Source of the DNA: Hyphococcus sp.
GTDB lineage: Bacteria; Pseudomonadota; Alphaproteobacteria; Caulobacterales; Parvularculaceae
NCBI GenBank assembly: GCA_028281665.1
Contig: JANQJK010000028.1
Coordinates: 1 to 64,000 of the forward strand
Reading direction: 5' to 3'
DNA length: 64,000 nucleotides
The notes below the pieces were generated by a model. That model saw only the letters and a program-made list of their open reading frames with translations, ran no database searches and was not told where the DNA came from. The position numbers and the translations under genes are program-made. The number at the start of each line of letters is the position of its first letter. Position 1 is the first letter of the stretch. This document shows positions 1 through 8,540 of this stretch, piece by piece.

Positions 1-903
1 TTCGATGCCGCGCCAGTCCATGAAAATGAGCGCCAGGCCGCCTTCCATAAGGTGCTCGCTCGACGCGTTTATGAATGCGCGCAGAAACGCTTCAAACTCA
101 GCCTCGGTCATTTCGCCGGAGGCCATCATGAATTCGGCGTGCGTCTTCGCGCCGAGACCCGATACATTTCCCTTAATTCGAACGTTGAAAGGCGGATCGC
201 TTAAGAACAGGCGCGCGGGTTCGGTCACCAACTCTGCAAGGAGTGCTTTGTCCCGCGCGTCACCGCAGGCGATGAGATGATCACCAAGACGCCAATAATC
301 ACCCGGCTGCGACACTGGGCATTCAGGCGGCGATGGCGGCGTGTCGAGACTCGAACCTTGATCCGGCTCTTCGGCGACTTCATCGAGCAATATGATATCG
401 ACTTCTTGCGGTTCAAACCCGGCGATTTCGACATCGATCTCGAACTCAACCAGCTCGGCGAGCTCAAGGCGCAGTTCCTCAAGGTCCCATTCGCCTTTTT
501 CGCCCAGACGATTGAGCGCAAGCCGAAGAAGTTTCAGCTCTTCTGGCTTCAAGTGCGAGACTACAACGCAAGGGACTTGCTTGAGTCCGAGCTCGCACGC
601 GGCCTCCAGCTGCGCCAGGCCGTCAACGACGACACCATCCGCCCCGACGATCATCGGCTTACAGAAGCCGAGAGTCGCTATCGCGTCTCGCACCTCGGCG
701 ACGTGCGCCCGCGAAGCGCGACGCACGCGCCTGGCGGGACGTTTCAATTCGTCAATGGACCACAGCTCAAGCTTCAGCTTAGGTAGTAGATCGTTGCGCC
801 GGCACGGATGCCGGTTGGCATGGGTCCTATCGTGCAGTTCGCTTCGACGTTTTTTCGACTTCTGGCCAAGGGCCGTTTTGAATTCTGTCGATGTTTTACG
901 CAT
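1..903 (-). CDS. ParB-like nuclease domain / DNA methyltransferase, partial
   Basis: A reading frame on the minus strand runs without a stop from an ATG at 903 to the window edge, so the C-terminus is missing. GGAGG lies 5 bases before the ATG. An N-terminal ParB-like half (about residues 50-150, with FCKPMIVGADGVVVDGLAQL) is followed by the start of an adenine/cytosine-N4 methylase domain whose motif IV is DPPF. The VSGLGAKTHAEFMMASGEMT stretch closely parallels the gene at 40260-41585, so the two are paralogues. Such enzymes methylate DNA and are frequent in alphaproteobacterial prophages next to terminase genes. The AdoMet-binding motif would lie outside the window. Transcription points out of the window, so a DUF5681/terminase pair could follow to the left; that is inference. 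Confidence 0.85.
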   Translation of the reverse strand, partial: MRKTSTEFKTALGQKSKKRRSELHDRTHANRHPCRRNDLLPKLKLELWSIDELKRPARRVRRASRAHVAEVRDAIATLGFCKPMIVGADGVVVDGLAQLEAACELGLKQVPCVVVSHLKPEELKLLRLALNRLGEKGEWDLEELRLELAELVEFEIDVEIAGFEPQEVDIILLDEVAEEPDQGSSLDTPPSPPECPVSQPGDYWRLGDHLIACGDARDKALLAELVTEPARLFLSDPPFNVRIKGNVSGLGAKTHAEFMMASGEMTEAEFEAFLRAFINASSEHLMEGGLALIFMDWRGIE

Positions 904-1057
904 ACCAACCTCCAAGACTCGCCGATCAGAAGGTTGCTGAAGCAAAACGCTCAAGAAGGAGCGCTGTGCCAGCATTCCTCCTTGAGCGGCAAAAATAGTA
1001 AGACAGATTTTCTACAAGACTAAAGACTCAACTGTTGAAAATTTGCAACACATTTTT

Positions 1058-1075
1058 TTGTGCAATTAATTGCAC
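1058..1075. repeat. Palindromic repeat, copy 1
   Basis: TTGTGCAATTAATTGCAC. The palindrome extends to 18 bp (1059-1076) in this copy. The same 18 bases recur at 1348-1365. It lies about 155 bp upstream of the methyltransferase start and could be an operator. Confidence 0.75.
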
Positions 1076-1144
1076 AGCAATTCGAACTTCGAATCGAATA
1101 GAAAAAGAAAAGCAATCTGCTTTGGGTACAGATCAATCACTCAG

Positions 1145-1760
1145 TTCCCAAATTTCCCTGCAATTCCCTGCGCCGATGAGTAGGGAATTTCCGAAATTTG
1201 CGGGCCTCAATCGCTGAGTTTCCGGGAGGAATCTGCCGTCGCATCACCGTCCAAATCGCGATTTTTGAAAATTTCGCTGCGAAATACGCTCCAAGCAGGG
1301 AAATCTAGCGAGAGACGCCGTTCGATCGCGCGCGCTTGCCGGACTCCTTGTGCAATTAATTGCACGGTCTCTCGGGGGAACACGGAACTGGAATTTGACC
1401 ACCAGAGACAGAAGGGAATTCAGCCTTTAATTCACTGGTCTCTGAGTCTCCGGAATTCGCGATTTGCGGCGAACTATCGCCCTAACTCTTTGAATGTTGG
1501 CGGATCATTTAGGAGTCGCCCCGGAACCGGCGGTTCGAAAAGAATTGCTGGCGGTGGAAGCAATCGCGATCGAACGAGTCTCGCGCGGATTTCCCTGATA
1601 ACCGGGAATTTACAGGGAATTTTCGCGATCATGGGCCTTCTTCGACGGATTAAGCGCCCGATAGCCGCAAGAATTCAGAGCGTTAAGCACGAATTCCCTA
1701 CGCAAGTTAACAGGGAACTTTCGCGGCGTAACAGGGAAACCAGAATCGACAACAGGGAAT
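1145..1760. repeat. Interspersed AGGGAA/TTCCCT array
   Basis: Exact AGGGAA or TTCCCT words occur near 1154, 1164, 1182, 1297, 1413, 1590, 1614, 1694, 1711, 1733 and 1753. Near-matches lie at 1145 and 1603. Many copies extend to ACAGGGAAT or TTCCCTG. Roughly 0.3 copies of a given 6-mer (both strands) are expected in 615 bp. Spacing is irregular and both orientations occur, so this is not a CRISPR array or a simple tandem repeat. Confidence 0.7.
1348..1365. repeat. Palindromic repeat, copy 2
   Basis: Second copy of TTGTGCAATTAATTGCAC, 290 bp from the first. The symmetric core here is 16 bp (1350-1365). Confidence 0.75.
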
Positions 1761-1987
1761 AATTTTGTCAGTTCCGGTTTTCGGCAAGAATAACAATGTG
1801 GTACTGTTTTTCACCCGCTCCGGCGCGCCAATACATCGGAGCTTTATTGAGAAGCATTATATGACTTGATTTGTTGCGAAAACGCATAATTTTAGGCAGC
1901 ATACTTCGCATAGCTATCCAAGGATATTTCTACTGTTGAGAAACGGTCCCTTCCCCAACAAAAAAATTGGACGTTTGCTTCTAATAA

Positions 1988-3841
1988 TCAACGTGAGGCG
2001 TTTCGATCAGCAAAATCCAAATTAATGGCGAACCGTTCGCGCGACATTTTTTCCAACGCTTCGTAGTAAGGAATCGGCCCTCCACCATAGGGCGAATTCA
2101 GCACAAATTCCCTGGATGGTTTGCCTTCATTATTCAGATAGCTCGGCGTGCAGTTTTCCAGAAATTTTATTCGCGGCTCCGATAATTTCAGGCATAGATT
2201 AACCCACTCTTCGACCGCGCCCTCTGTCGGCTCCACACTTCCGAATTTCTTCTCCGTACAATAAGAAATGAGATCGGCGATATACGCCGACTGGGCGTCC
2301 GCAGTGTGCAGGTAGTTGAAAGAGACCCCGGACTGAACGAGCGTAAGCAAAAAGAAATTTGGAAATCCGTGAGTCTGCACGCCAAACAACGTTTTGGCGC
2401 CATCTTTCCAGTGCTCTTCCAACAATGCGCCGTCGCGCCCACGAATCGAAAGACCAGATTCGCGCGTATAGTTGGTCATAAAGTCAAAACCGGTCGCATA
2501 AATAATGCAATCAAGCTTATATTCCCTACCATCGACAACGAGACCGGTCGCCGTAACTTTTTCAACGCCCTTCCCGCCTGTATCGACGAGCGTCACATTC
2601 GGTCGGTTAAAGACTTGCAGGTAGTCGTCGCTGAAGCCCGGCCGCTTGCAGAAATAGTGGAAATAGGGTTTCAGCGCCTCTGCGGTTTCTTTGTCCTCGA
2701 CGATTGAGTCTATGCGCTGACGCACTTTCTCCATCCGAGCGATTTCCGCTTTTTCATGCTCTCCCGAGTCAAGGCTCCCGAAACGTCCGCGCGTGTCGCC
2801 AGTGCTTTCGCGGAAGAGGTTGGTCATGCTGTCATTCACCATGTCCTCTTCTTGCGCCGTGCCTGACGTCAACGCCGTAAAATTCATCATGCGTTTGCGT
2901 TGCCATCCCGGCGGTTGAGAGGCGAACCAATCCACATCAGTGGGGCGATTACCGCGAACGTCAATTGAGGCCGGCGTCCGTTGAAAGAGAAAGAGCTGTT
3001 CTGCAAACTCCGCGACAAGCGGAACGCACTGGATGCCGGTGGAGCCAGTGCCGATAACACCAATCTTCTTCCCCGTGAGCCCGGTTAAATTGCCGTCAGC
3101 ATCGCCGCCCGTGAATGCATAGTCCCAACGGCTTGTATGAAAACTCGGGCCTTCGAAGTTTTCGATCCCGGGAATACCAGGCAATTTTGGATTACTATAG
3201 TTGCCTGTGGCCGAAACAACGAAGCGGGCGTTGATTTTGTCGCCTCGGTTCGTGGTGACAGCCCAGCGCTGCACTTCTTCTCGCCAAACGAGTCGTTCAA
3301 CCAATGTTTGAAATAGCGTGTCGTCATATAACGCGAACTTTTTAGCGATTAGACGACACTGTTCATATATTTCCGCGCCTTTTGCGTATTTTTCGCTCGG
3401 GATATACCCGGTATCTTCCAGCAAAGGCATATAGATGTACGATTCAACATCGCAGCGGATTCCCGGATAACGATTCCAATACCAGGTGCCGCCAAAGTCA
3501 GCACCCTTTTCGATAGTGACGATATCGTTCACGCCTCGGCTGCGTAAGTGTACTGCGGTCAGGAGGCCGCCGTAACCACCGCCGATAACCACCACGTCTT
3601 TGTCCCATTCGACAGGAGTGCGATCGAAACTCGGCGTCGCATTGGGGTCCTGATCAAAGGAAGCGAATTCTTCATTCAACGAATGATACTGCGCGTTTCC
3701 GTCGCCGCGTCGGCGCTTCTCGCGTTCGTCCGCATACTTTCGCGCCAGGGCGTCGAAGTCGAGACTTGGCTCTTGGTCGTCTTGTGAAGTCAATGTCCCA
3801 TCCTTCGAGAAACCTATACTAGCGAACCGCCTGCGCCGCAT
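1988..3841 (-). CDS. Baeyer-Villiger-type flavin monooxygenase
   Basis: Predicted cytosolic FAD/NADPH enzyme that inserts oxygen next to a ketone to give an ester or lactone. About 617 residues. An FAD-binding GGGYGG motif lies near residue 88, the Baeyer-Villiger fingerprint FEGPSFHTSRWD near 219-230, and an NADPH-binding GTGSTG near 264. This is the long-N-terminus subtype (cyclopentadecanone or phenylacetone type). No good ribosome site precedes the ATG at 3841. A GTG at 3847 and a TTG at 3793 (with AAGGA upstream) are alternative starts. It lies 94 bp downstream of a TonB receptor on the same strand and is probably the last gene of that unit. Substrate unknown. Confidence 0.9.
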   Translation of the reverse strand: MRRRRFASIGFSKDGTLTSQDDQEPSLDFDALARKYADEREKRRRGDGNAQYHSLNEEFASFDQDPNATPSFDRTPVEWDKDVVVIGGGYGGLLTAVHLRSRGVNDIVTIEKGADFGGTWYWNRYPGIRCDVESYIYMPLLEDTGYIPSEKYAKGAEIYEQCRLIAKKFALYDDTLFQTLVERLVWREEVQRWAVTTNRGDKINARFVVSATGNYSNPKLPGIPGIENFEGPSFHTSRWDYAFTGGDADGNLTGLTGKKIGVIGTGSTGIQCVPLVAEFAEQLFLFQRTPASIDVRGNRPTDVDWFASQPPGWQRKRMMNFTALTSGTAQEEDMVNDSMTNLFRESTGDTRGRFGSLDSGEHEKAEIARMEKVRQRIDSIVEDKETAEALKPYFHYFCKRPGFSDDYLQVFNRPNVTLVDTGGKGVEKVTATGLVVDGREYKLDCIIYATGFDFMTNYTRESGLSIRGRDGALLEEHWKDGAKTLFGVQTHGFPNFFLLTLVQSGVSFNYLHTADAQSAYIADLISYCTEKKFGSVEPTEGAVEEWVNLCLKLSEPRIKFLENCTPSYLNNEGKPSREFVLNSPYGGGPIPYYEALEKMSRERFAINLDFADRNASR

Positions 3842-3935
3842 GGACACAATGCTTAAGAGGAAGGAACCGCCCGCAGCAGCAGTCCCCTCTCCCGCTATCG
3901 ACAGCGAACGATCCGCCGTTGAATAGGTTTATCAC

Positions 3936-6221
3936 TCAGAAACGGAAGGTGCCGTTCAGCGACAACGAACGATATTCGTCCATCCAGTTCAACGTACGTG
4001 TTGTATCGGTAATTGAGCCCGGGAAACGGATTGCCGCTCCGCGCGTATGCTCGTCAGTCAAGTTACGTCCGACAAGCGCAATGTTCCAGCGGTCGTCGCT
4101 GGCGCCCAGTTGCACCCGAGCGTCAACCTTTGCCCAGCCGTCCTGTATCCCCCAAATGGGACTATAGCCGTCAGCGATGTAGTAGTCGGATCGGAATTGC
4201 GTGTTGGCGCTCGTGACAAGTTTGAGCGCGCCCAAATCGGCCTCATGACGAAAGCCGATATTGCCGCTCCATTTGGGCGCAAACATCAATGGCAGCCCAG
4301 CGATATTGTGGGCGGCTAAGCTGGCGGGGTCGGAAGAGTCGCATTCGGCCACCGTCTCGAAAGCCAAGCACGGCGCGCCCGGATAATCGATAAACCTGGC
4401 GTCGAGATAGGCGACATTCGCGTTTATCGACAGGCCGTCGGTCGGTATCAACTGGACTTCAAGTTCTACGCCTTCAGAGCGCGCTTCGGCGGCGTTACGC
4501 GTAAAGAAAGTGCGCCGGTCCGGGTCATAGGCCGATTGCTGAAGATCTTCGAAATCCATTCTGAAGATGGCCAGATTTACCGTCGCGAGACCGTCGCCAA
4601 ATGTTGACTTGAGACCAAACTCGTAATTTGTCGATCGTTCGGGTGCAAATTGGAAACCGTCTTCAGCCACATTGTAAGTGTTCGACACGAAGCCGCCGGA
4701 TTTCGATCCGCGGGCGATCGTACCATACATCATGATATCAGGAGTGACATCGAACTGTACGGTGCCGGATGGATCGACATAGTCCTCAGACAGGCTGCCG
4801 GCGCGGTCCGGACCAATCGGATTAAGCCCATCCCCCGAAACGGTATATTGAGTAAAGGTCGCATCCTTTTTCGTCTTGGAATAACGCATCCCAGCGATCA
4901 GGCGCAGCTCGTCTGTGAAATTTAACGTTCCCTGCCCAAACACCGACCAGGCGTCGCTATCTTGGAAAAAATCCGTTGACTGATGGCCGGTTAACGTAAA
5001 GACATCGCGGTAGTAGGTGTCCTGGTGCAGGTGGTAGTCGGATGTGTCGTAGTAAAAGCCGACAACATACTCCAGGTTCTGGCCCAGCGGAGACGCAAGG
5101 CGCGCTTCGACTGAGAACTGGTCAAAATCCTCAGGAAATCCGTTGCCAAACCGCGCGTTGCCGCCGTTTGGCGGGATCGTCCCATCCGGTGCGATCTCAT
5201 CATAGGCGGTGAATCTCGTCGTTTTGAAATGCGAATAGCCCGCGACCAACGTCAAGGTATGATCGCCAACGCCAAAATCAGCGTTTAGCGATGTATTCCA
5301 AGTCTCGATACCGCTGGCTTCATCAAGACCGGCGCCGGCGTAATTGGAGGAGATATACCGGACATCGCCGAAATCACCGTCATAAACATCTTCGGTGAGC
5401 GAACCGGAAACTGTGACGCCACCTTTGAGCAGATGATCGCCATACTCGTTTTTAAGTGTGATATCGATGTCGCCGGTGGGTTGCCACCGAAACGTCAATC
5501 GGGCCATTTCATCGCGCAACACGGGCTCGTCGCGGTCGTTAAACAGGTTTTTTATGTATCCATCTTCATGCGTGATTTTCCCGGCAAAGCGTACGCCAAA
5601 AGTATCTGAAAGCGGTGCGCTGACGACGCCCGTTACGTTAAAACCATCTCTTTCAAAATCATAACCGGCGGTCAGGTATCCCTCAAAATCATTGCCAGGC
5701 TTGGCCGAAACCAAACTAATGGCGCCGGCAGCCGTATTGCGGCCAAACAATGCGCCCTGCGGACCACGAAGCACTTCCATACGTTCGAGATCAAAAAACG
5801 GCGCACTAAACTGCGCGCCGCGGCCGCCGTAAATGCCATCCAGGTAAACTGAAACCTCTTGGTCAAAGGCGACATTGTTCGGGCCGGAACCAAATCCGCG
5901 AATGAAGACGACCGGATTTACGCCGGAATTCAAAATGGCCAAGTTCGGCACATAACTCTGAATGCTGCGCAAGTCGGTGATCCGCATCTCTTCAAGACGC
6001 TCACCCGTGACCGCTGTAATGGAAACCGGGACGTCCTGCAGTCTTTGCGCCCGTTTCTGCGCCGTCACGACGATTTCACTTATCGACTGCGTGCGACCGT
6101 AGGATGGTCCAGCTTGATTTGCGGTCGCCGCGTCCTGAGCCATTGTCGCTGGCGCGCCAAGCACAGCCGTCGCCACCGCCAGGCCGGAAACCCTGCTCTT
6201 AAGCTTTGTCGAAATTCGCAT
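3936..6221 (-). CDS. TonB-dependent outer-membrane receptor
   Basis: Outer-membrane beta-barrel importer energised by TonB, about 761 residues. The chosen ATG is preceded by AAGGGAAG and opens a signal peptide ending near ATMAQ (residue about 28). A TonB-box-like ISEIVVTAQKR, a plug domain (FIRGFGSG, VYLDGIYGG, LRGPQGALFGRNTAAG) and a C-terminal strand ending in Phe follow. It belongs to the type common in sphingomonads and other aquatic alphaproteobacteria for hydrophobic or polycyclic substrates. Two copies of the TTGCATGCAA operator lie upstream (6269 and 6364), so expression is probably induced with the catabolic genes. The ligand cannot be read from sequence. Confidence 0.93.
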   Translation of the reverse strand: MRISTKLKSRVSGLAVATAVLGAPATMAQDAATANQAGPSYGRTQSISEIVVTAQKRAQRLQDVPVSITAVTGERLEEMRITDLRSIQSYVPNLAILNSGVNPVVFIRGFGSGPNNVAFDQEVSVYLDGIYGGRGAQFSAPFFDLERMEVLRGPQGALFGRNTAAGAISLVSAKPGNDFEGYLTAGYDFERDGFNVTGVVSAPLSDTFGVRFAGKITHEDGYIKNLFNDRDEPVLRDEMARLTFRWQPTGDIDITLKNEYGDHLLKGGVTVSGSLTEDVYDGDFGDVRYISSNYAGAGLDEASGIETWNTSLNADFGVGDHTLTLVAGYSHFKTTRFTAYDEIAPDGTIPPNGGNARFGNGFPEDFDQFSVEARLASPLGQNLEYVVGFYYDTSDYHLHQDTYYRDVFTLTGHQSTDFFQDSDAWSVFGQGTLNFTDELRLIAGMRYSKTKKDATFTQYTVSGDGLNPIGPDRAGSLSEDYVDPSGTVQFDVTPDIMMYGTIARGSKSGGFVSNTYNVAEDGFQFAPERSTNYEFGLKSTFGDGLATVNLAIFRMDFEDLQQSAYDPDRRTFFTRNAAEARSEGVELEVQLIPTDGLSINANVAYLDARFIDYPGAPCLAFETVAECDSSDPASLAAHNIAGLPLMFAPKWSGNIGFRHEADLGALKLVTSANTQFRSDYYIADGYSPIWGIQDGWAKVDARVQLGASDDRWNIALVGRNLTDEHTRGAAIRFPGSITDTTRTLNWMDEYRSLSLNGTFRF

Positions 6222-6268
6222 CTTCCCTTCCCCTGTCACTTGGCCTCGATTGCGATGCCATTTTATAA

Positions 6269-6278
6269 TTGCATGCAA
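6269..6278. promoter_or_regulatory. Predicted GntR/FCD operator TTGCATGCAA
   Basis: Perfect 10-bp palindrome 48 bp upstream of the TonB receptor start. One of eight TTGYATRCAA sites in control regions of this island. Confidence 0.65.
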
Positions 6279-6363
6279 ATAATGCATCGCAACCGCATGT
6301 GCAAGCCAACAATTCCCGTTTCATGTCGGTTTTCTTGGCTGCATAGAGCGAGTTGCAAACCTT

Positions 6364-6373
6364 TTGCATGCAA
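6364..6373. promoter_or_regulatory. Predicted GntR/FCD operator TTGCATGCAA
   Basis: Second perfect copy upstream of the same receptor. The centre lies 95 bp from the first site, close to nine helical turns, which would allow looping or cooperative binding. Confidence 0.65.
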
Positions 6374-6459
6374 TCAGTCAGGATTGGATGGTTTTTGAGC
6401 GCGGTCCCGGCGGCGTTTATTGCCGGCGCCGCCGGACCTTAAGGGGATTGAGCGCGGCG

Positions 6460-7788
6460 CTAAGCAAACGCCGTCGCCGAATTGGACTCACCGTTCAGTG
6501 ACAGTGCGAGACGCCGGCCCGGCTTTAATCCAATAAGAATCAGGACCGCCGCCAAGACGCCCGCTAAAAATGTCATCAACGCCAAGGCTTTGCCAATGCC
6601 AAGCTCTCCGCCAAATACGTTTTCCGCTAGCAATGCGGTAATCGTCGGCGCAATGCCGAATCCGGCGAGGTTGACGCACGCCCCGTAAACTGCCGCCATG
6701 ATCCCCCGTAACCTATTCGGCGCAAGGGATTGCACCATCGAAATCTGGAGCCCGCCAATCACGCTGGCGACGGCCATTCCGATGCAAAAAAGCGTCGACG
6801 CAACCAGGACATCGCTTGCCAGATACGCCCCGATGAAAAGCGGCGTCTCAACAACAACCGTCGCCAATGAAACAAGGATGGGCGCATCAATGCGACCGCG
6901 CCTGACGAGATGGTCGGCAAACGCGCCGCCGGCCAGTAAGCCGATAGTGCCCCCAACGCCGTAGCCCAGACCAAGCAGCAACCCGACGTCGCTTGCCGCA
7001 AGTCCATGCAATCGCATGAAATGCACCGGGCCCCAAACCATGAATGAATATCCAATGACAGCAATGCAGGAGTAGCCCGCGAATAACGGCACAAAGCTGC
7101 GGGCGTTTTCGCCCATAAATCTCAACGCATCTCGGATTCCAGGGATTTCGGATTTTTCGCCCACTACCAATCGCCTGGGAGGTTCTTTTACGGATAAAGC
7201 TATAAGAAGCGCGACAAGAAGGCCCGGCAGGCCAATCGCGATGAACACGAATTGCCAAGGCGCTAAATCCGGCAGCAACGGCAGAGTGGGTCTATTCGCT
7301 TCAGCCCAGGCGATTAGCTGGCCGCCCAACATAATCGCAAGCCCGCCGCCGATTGTAGCACCGCAAGCGAAAATGGCTGTGGCGAGCCCTCTACGCGCCG
7401 GTTTGAAGTAATCTGCAATAATTGAATACCCAGCCGGGTTCAGACTTGCCTCTCCGACCCCAATTAGCGAACGAGCGATAAAAAGGCGCTGAAAATTCCC
7501 AGCCAGGCCGCACGCAGCCGTCGCCAGGCTCCACAATGAAATGCCAAGGACCAAAGCATTGCGCCGCCCATGCGTATCGACCCAGCGACCAAAAACAAAC
7601 GCAAACCCAACATAGAAAACGGTGAACGCAGCTCCCGCCAGTAAGCTGACTTGCGTATCCGTCAGAGAAAGATCTTCCTTCACCGGATCGATCAACATGC
7701 TGAGCGCGAGCCGGTCGAGGAACGAAAAAGCGCTGGCCAACATCAGGCAGAAGACGACGTAATAAGGATAAACTTCGCGTAACTTCAC
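6460..7788 (-). CDS. MFS transporter
   Basis: Inner-membrane major facilitator protein of about 442 residues with twelve predicted membrane segments. The first cytoplasmic loop carries the RWVDTHGRR variant of the family signature, and SFLDRLALSMLIDPV resembles spinster-like carriers often linked to TonB receptors in catabolic islands. The GTG at 7788 is preferred because GAGG precedes it; a TTG at 7800 overlaps the stop of the upstream gene. It probably moves the substrate or an intermediate across the inner membrane. It sits between the AhpD-like gene and the receptor on the same strand. Specificity unknown. Confidence 0.88.
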   Translation of the reverse strand: MKLREVYPYYVVFCLMLASAFSFLDRLALSMLIDPVKEDLSLTDTQVSLLAGAAFTVFYVGFAFVFGRWVDTHGRRNALVLGISLWSLATAACGLAGNFQRLFIARSLIGVGEASLNPAGYSIIADYFKPARRGLATAIFACGATIGGGLAIMLGGQLIAWAEANRPTLPLLPDLAPWQFVFIAIGLPGLLVALLIALSVKEPPRRLVVGEKSEIPGIRDALRFMGENARSFVPLFAGYSCIAVIGYSFMVWGPVHFMRLHGLAASDVGLLLGLGYGVGGTIGLLAGGAFADHLVRRGRIDAPILVSLATVVVETPLFIGAYLASDVLVASTLFCIGMAVASVIGGLQISMVQSLAPNRLRGIMAAVYGACVNLAGFGIAPTITALLAENVFGGELGIGKALALMTFLAGVLAAVLILIGLKPGRRLALSLNGESNSATAFA

Positions 7789-7796
7789 AATAAACC

Positions 7797-8447
7797 TCAA
7801 TCGCGCCGCGGAAGCGGCGCCGGTTCAGAATTCACGAACCGGTATTCCGCTGGCGACGGCATTTCGCGCACCCGTTCCTTGTAATCATCGTGCTCCAGGC
7901 GAAGCGCCCGAATCATTCCCGCATGCATCGCAAACATGGAGGCGATGTAAGTGAGCTCGACAATTTGCTCTTCGCTAAAGTGTTTCAATAACCCGTCAAA
8001 CAACAGATCGGGCGTTCGTCCGTGATCAAACACAATGCAATCAGCGTAGGCCAACAAGATGCGTTCGGTCTCGGTAAATTGACTACTCGTTTGCCAGCTT
8101 TGAATTTCAATCAACGCATCTTCCGAATAACCCAGTCCACGCAAAATTTTGACATGTTCAGAGTACATCCACCGGCAAGAGCAACTCCAGCCGACACGTG
8201 TAATCGCAAGCTCCATATAGGTAAGCGGCAGCTTCCGCTGTTTGGACTGTTTGAGAAAAAACCCTCTCAATGCATGCTCAAGAACATCAGGCGAATGCGC
8301 GAAAACCGCTTCATAATTTCCCGGGGCGCCGGACGCCGTTTGCCCCTTTTCTGAAGCTGGGTCGCGTCCCGGAAATTTCTTGTCATAAATATACTCAACG
8401 AGCGGGTCATTAATGTCGGCGCGACTGACCATACTGAGCCTTGGCAT
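7797..8447 (-). CDS. Carboxymuconolactone decarboxylase / AhpD-like protein
   Basis: A 216-residue all-helical protein of the CMD/AhpD superfamily. The core RVGWSCSCRWMYSEH (about residues 84-98) carries two Cys separated by one residue, followed by Trp and a Glu-His pair. AhpD itself has CxxC, so peroxidase-type chemistry is less certain. Family members act as lactone decarboxylases, peroxidase partners or uncharacterised catabolic enzymes. It lies between a CoA-transferase and an MFS transporter, the next gene starting at about its stop. The start has GGGAG about 9 bases upstream. The exact reaction is unknown. Confidence 0.8.
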   Translation of the reverse strand: MPRLSMVSRADINDPLVEYIYDKKFPGRDPASEKGQTASGAPGNYEAVFAHSPDVLEHALRGFFLKQSKQRKLPLTYMELAITRVGWSCSCRWMYSEHVKILRGLGYSEDALIEIQSWQTSSQFTETERILLAYADCIVFDHGRTPDLLFDGLLKHFSEEQIVELTYIASMFAMHAGMIRALRLEHDDYKERVREMPSPAEYRFVNSEPAPLPRRD

Positions 8448-8540
8448 ATTATTCGCTCCCTAACATCGATATTCTTGTCGCGCTGTTTGCATCTGCTAAT
8501 CGGCGCTGCGCGACAAAATCGAATTCGCCCCCGATAGAAT

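Larger units (their letters stand above)
904..1987. other. Intergenic region rich in short repeats, no gene seen
   Basis: About 1.1 kb separates the divergent left methyltransferase from the 3' end of the monooxygenase gene. The open frames here have no recognisable protein features and look spurious. The DNA holds two copies of an 18-bp sequence built on a perfect palindrome and at least eleven AGGGAA/TTCCCT words (see the separate entries). It may be a control region of the methyltransferase module or a relic of a replication or partition site; neither is shown. Confidence 0.6.

Noticed and set aside
277-940. Two overlapping plus-strand frames at the left edge
   Set aside because: They are shadows of the partial methyltransferase on the minus strand, which has a ribosome site, ParB-like and methylase motifs and no stop.
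1145-1760. CRISPR array
   Set aside because: The repeated word is only 6-9 bp, occurs in both orientations and at irregular spacing, and no cas genes are present.
1265-1762. A 165-codon frame in the repeat-rich region
   Set aside because: Basic low-complexity translation with no domain. The underlying DNA is better explained by repeated AGGGAA words.
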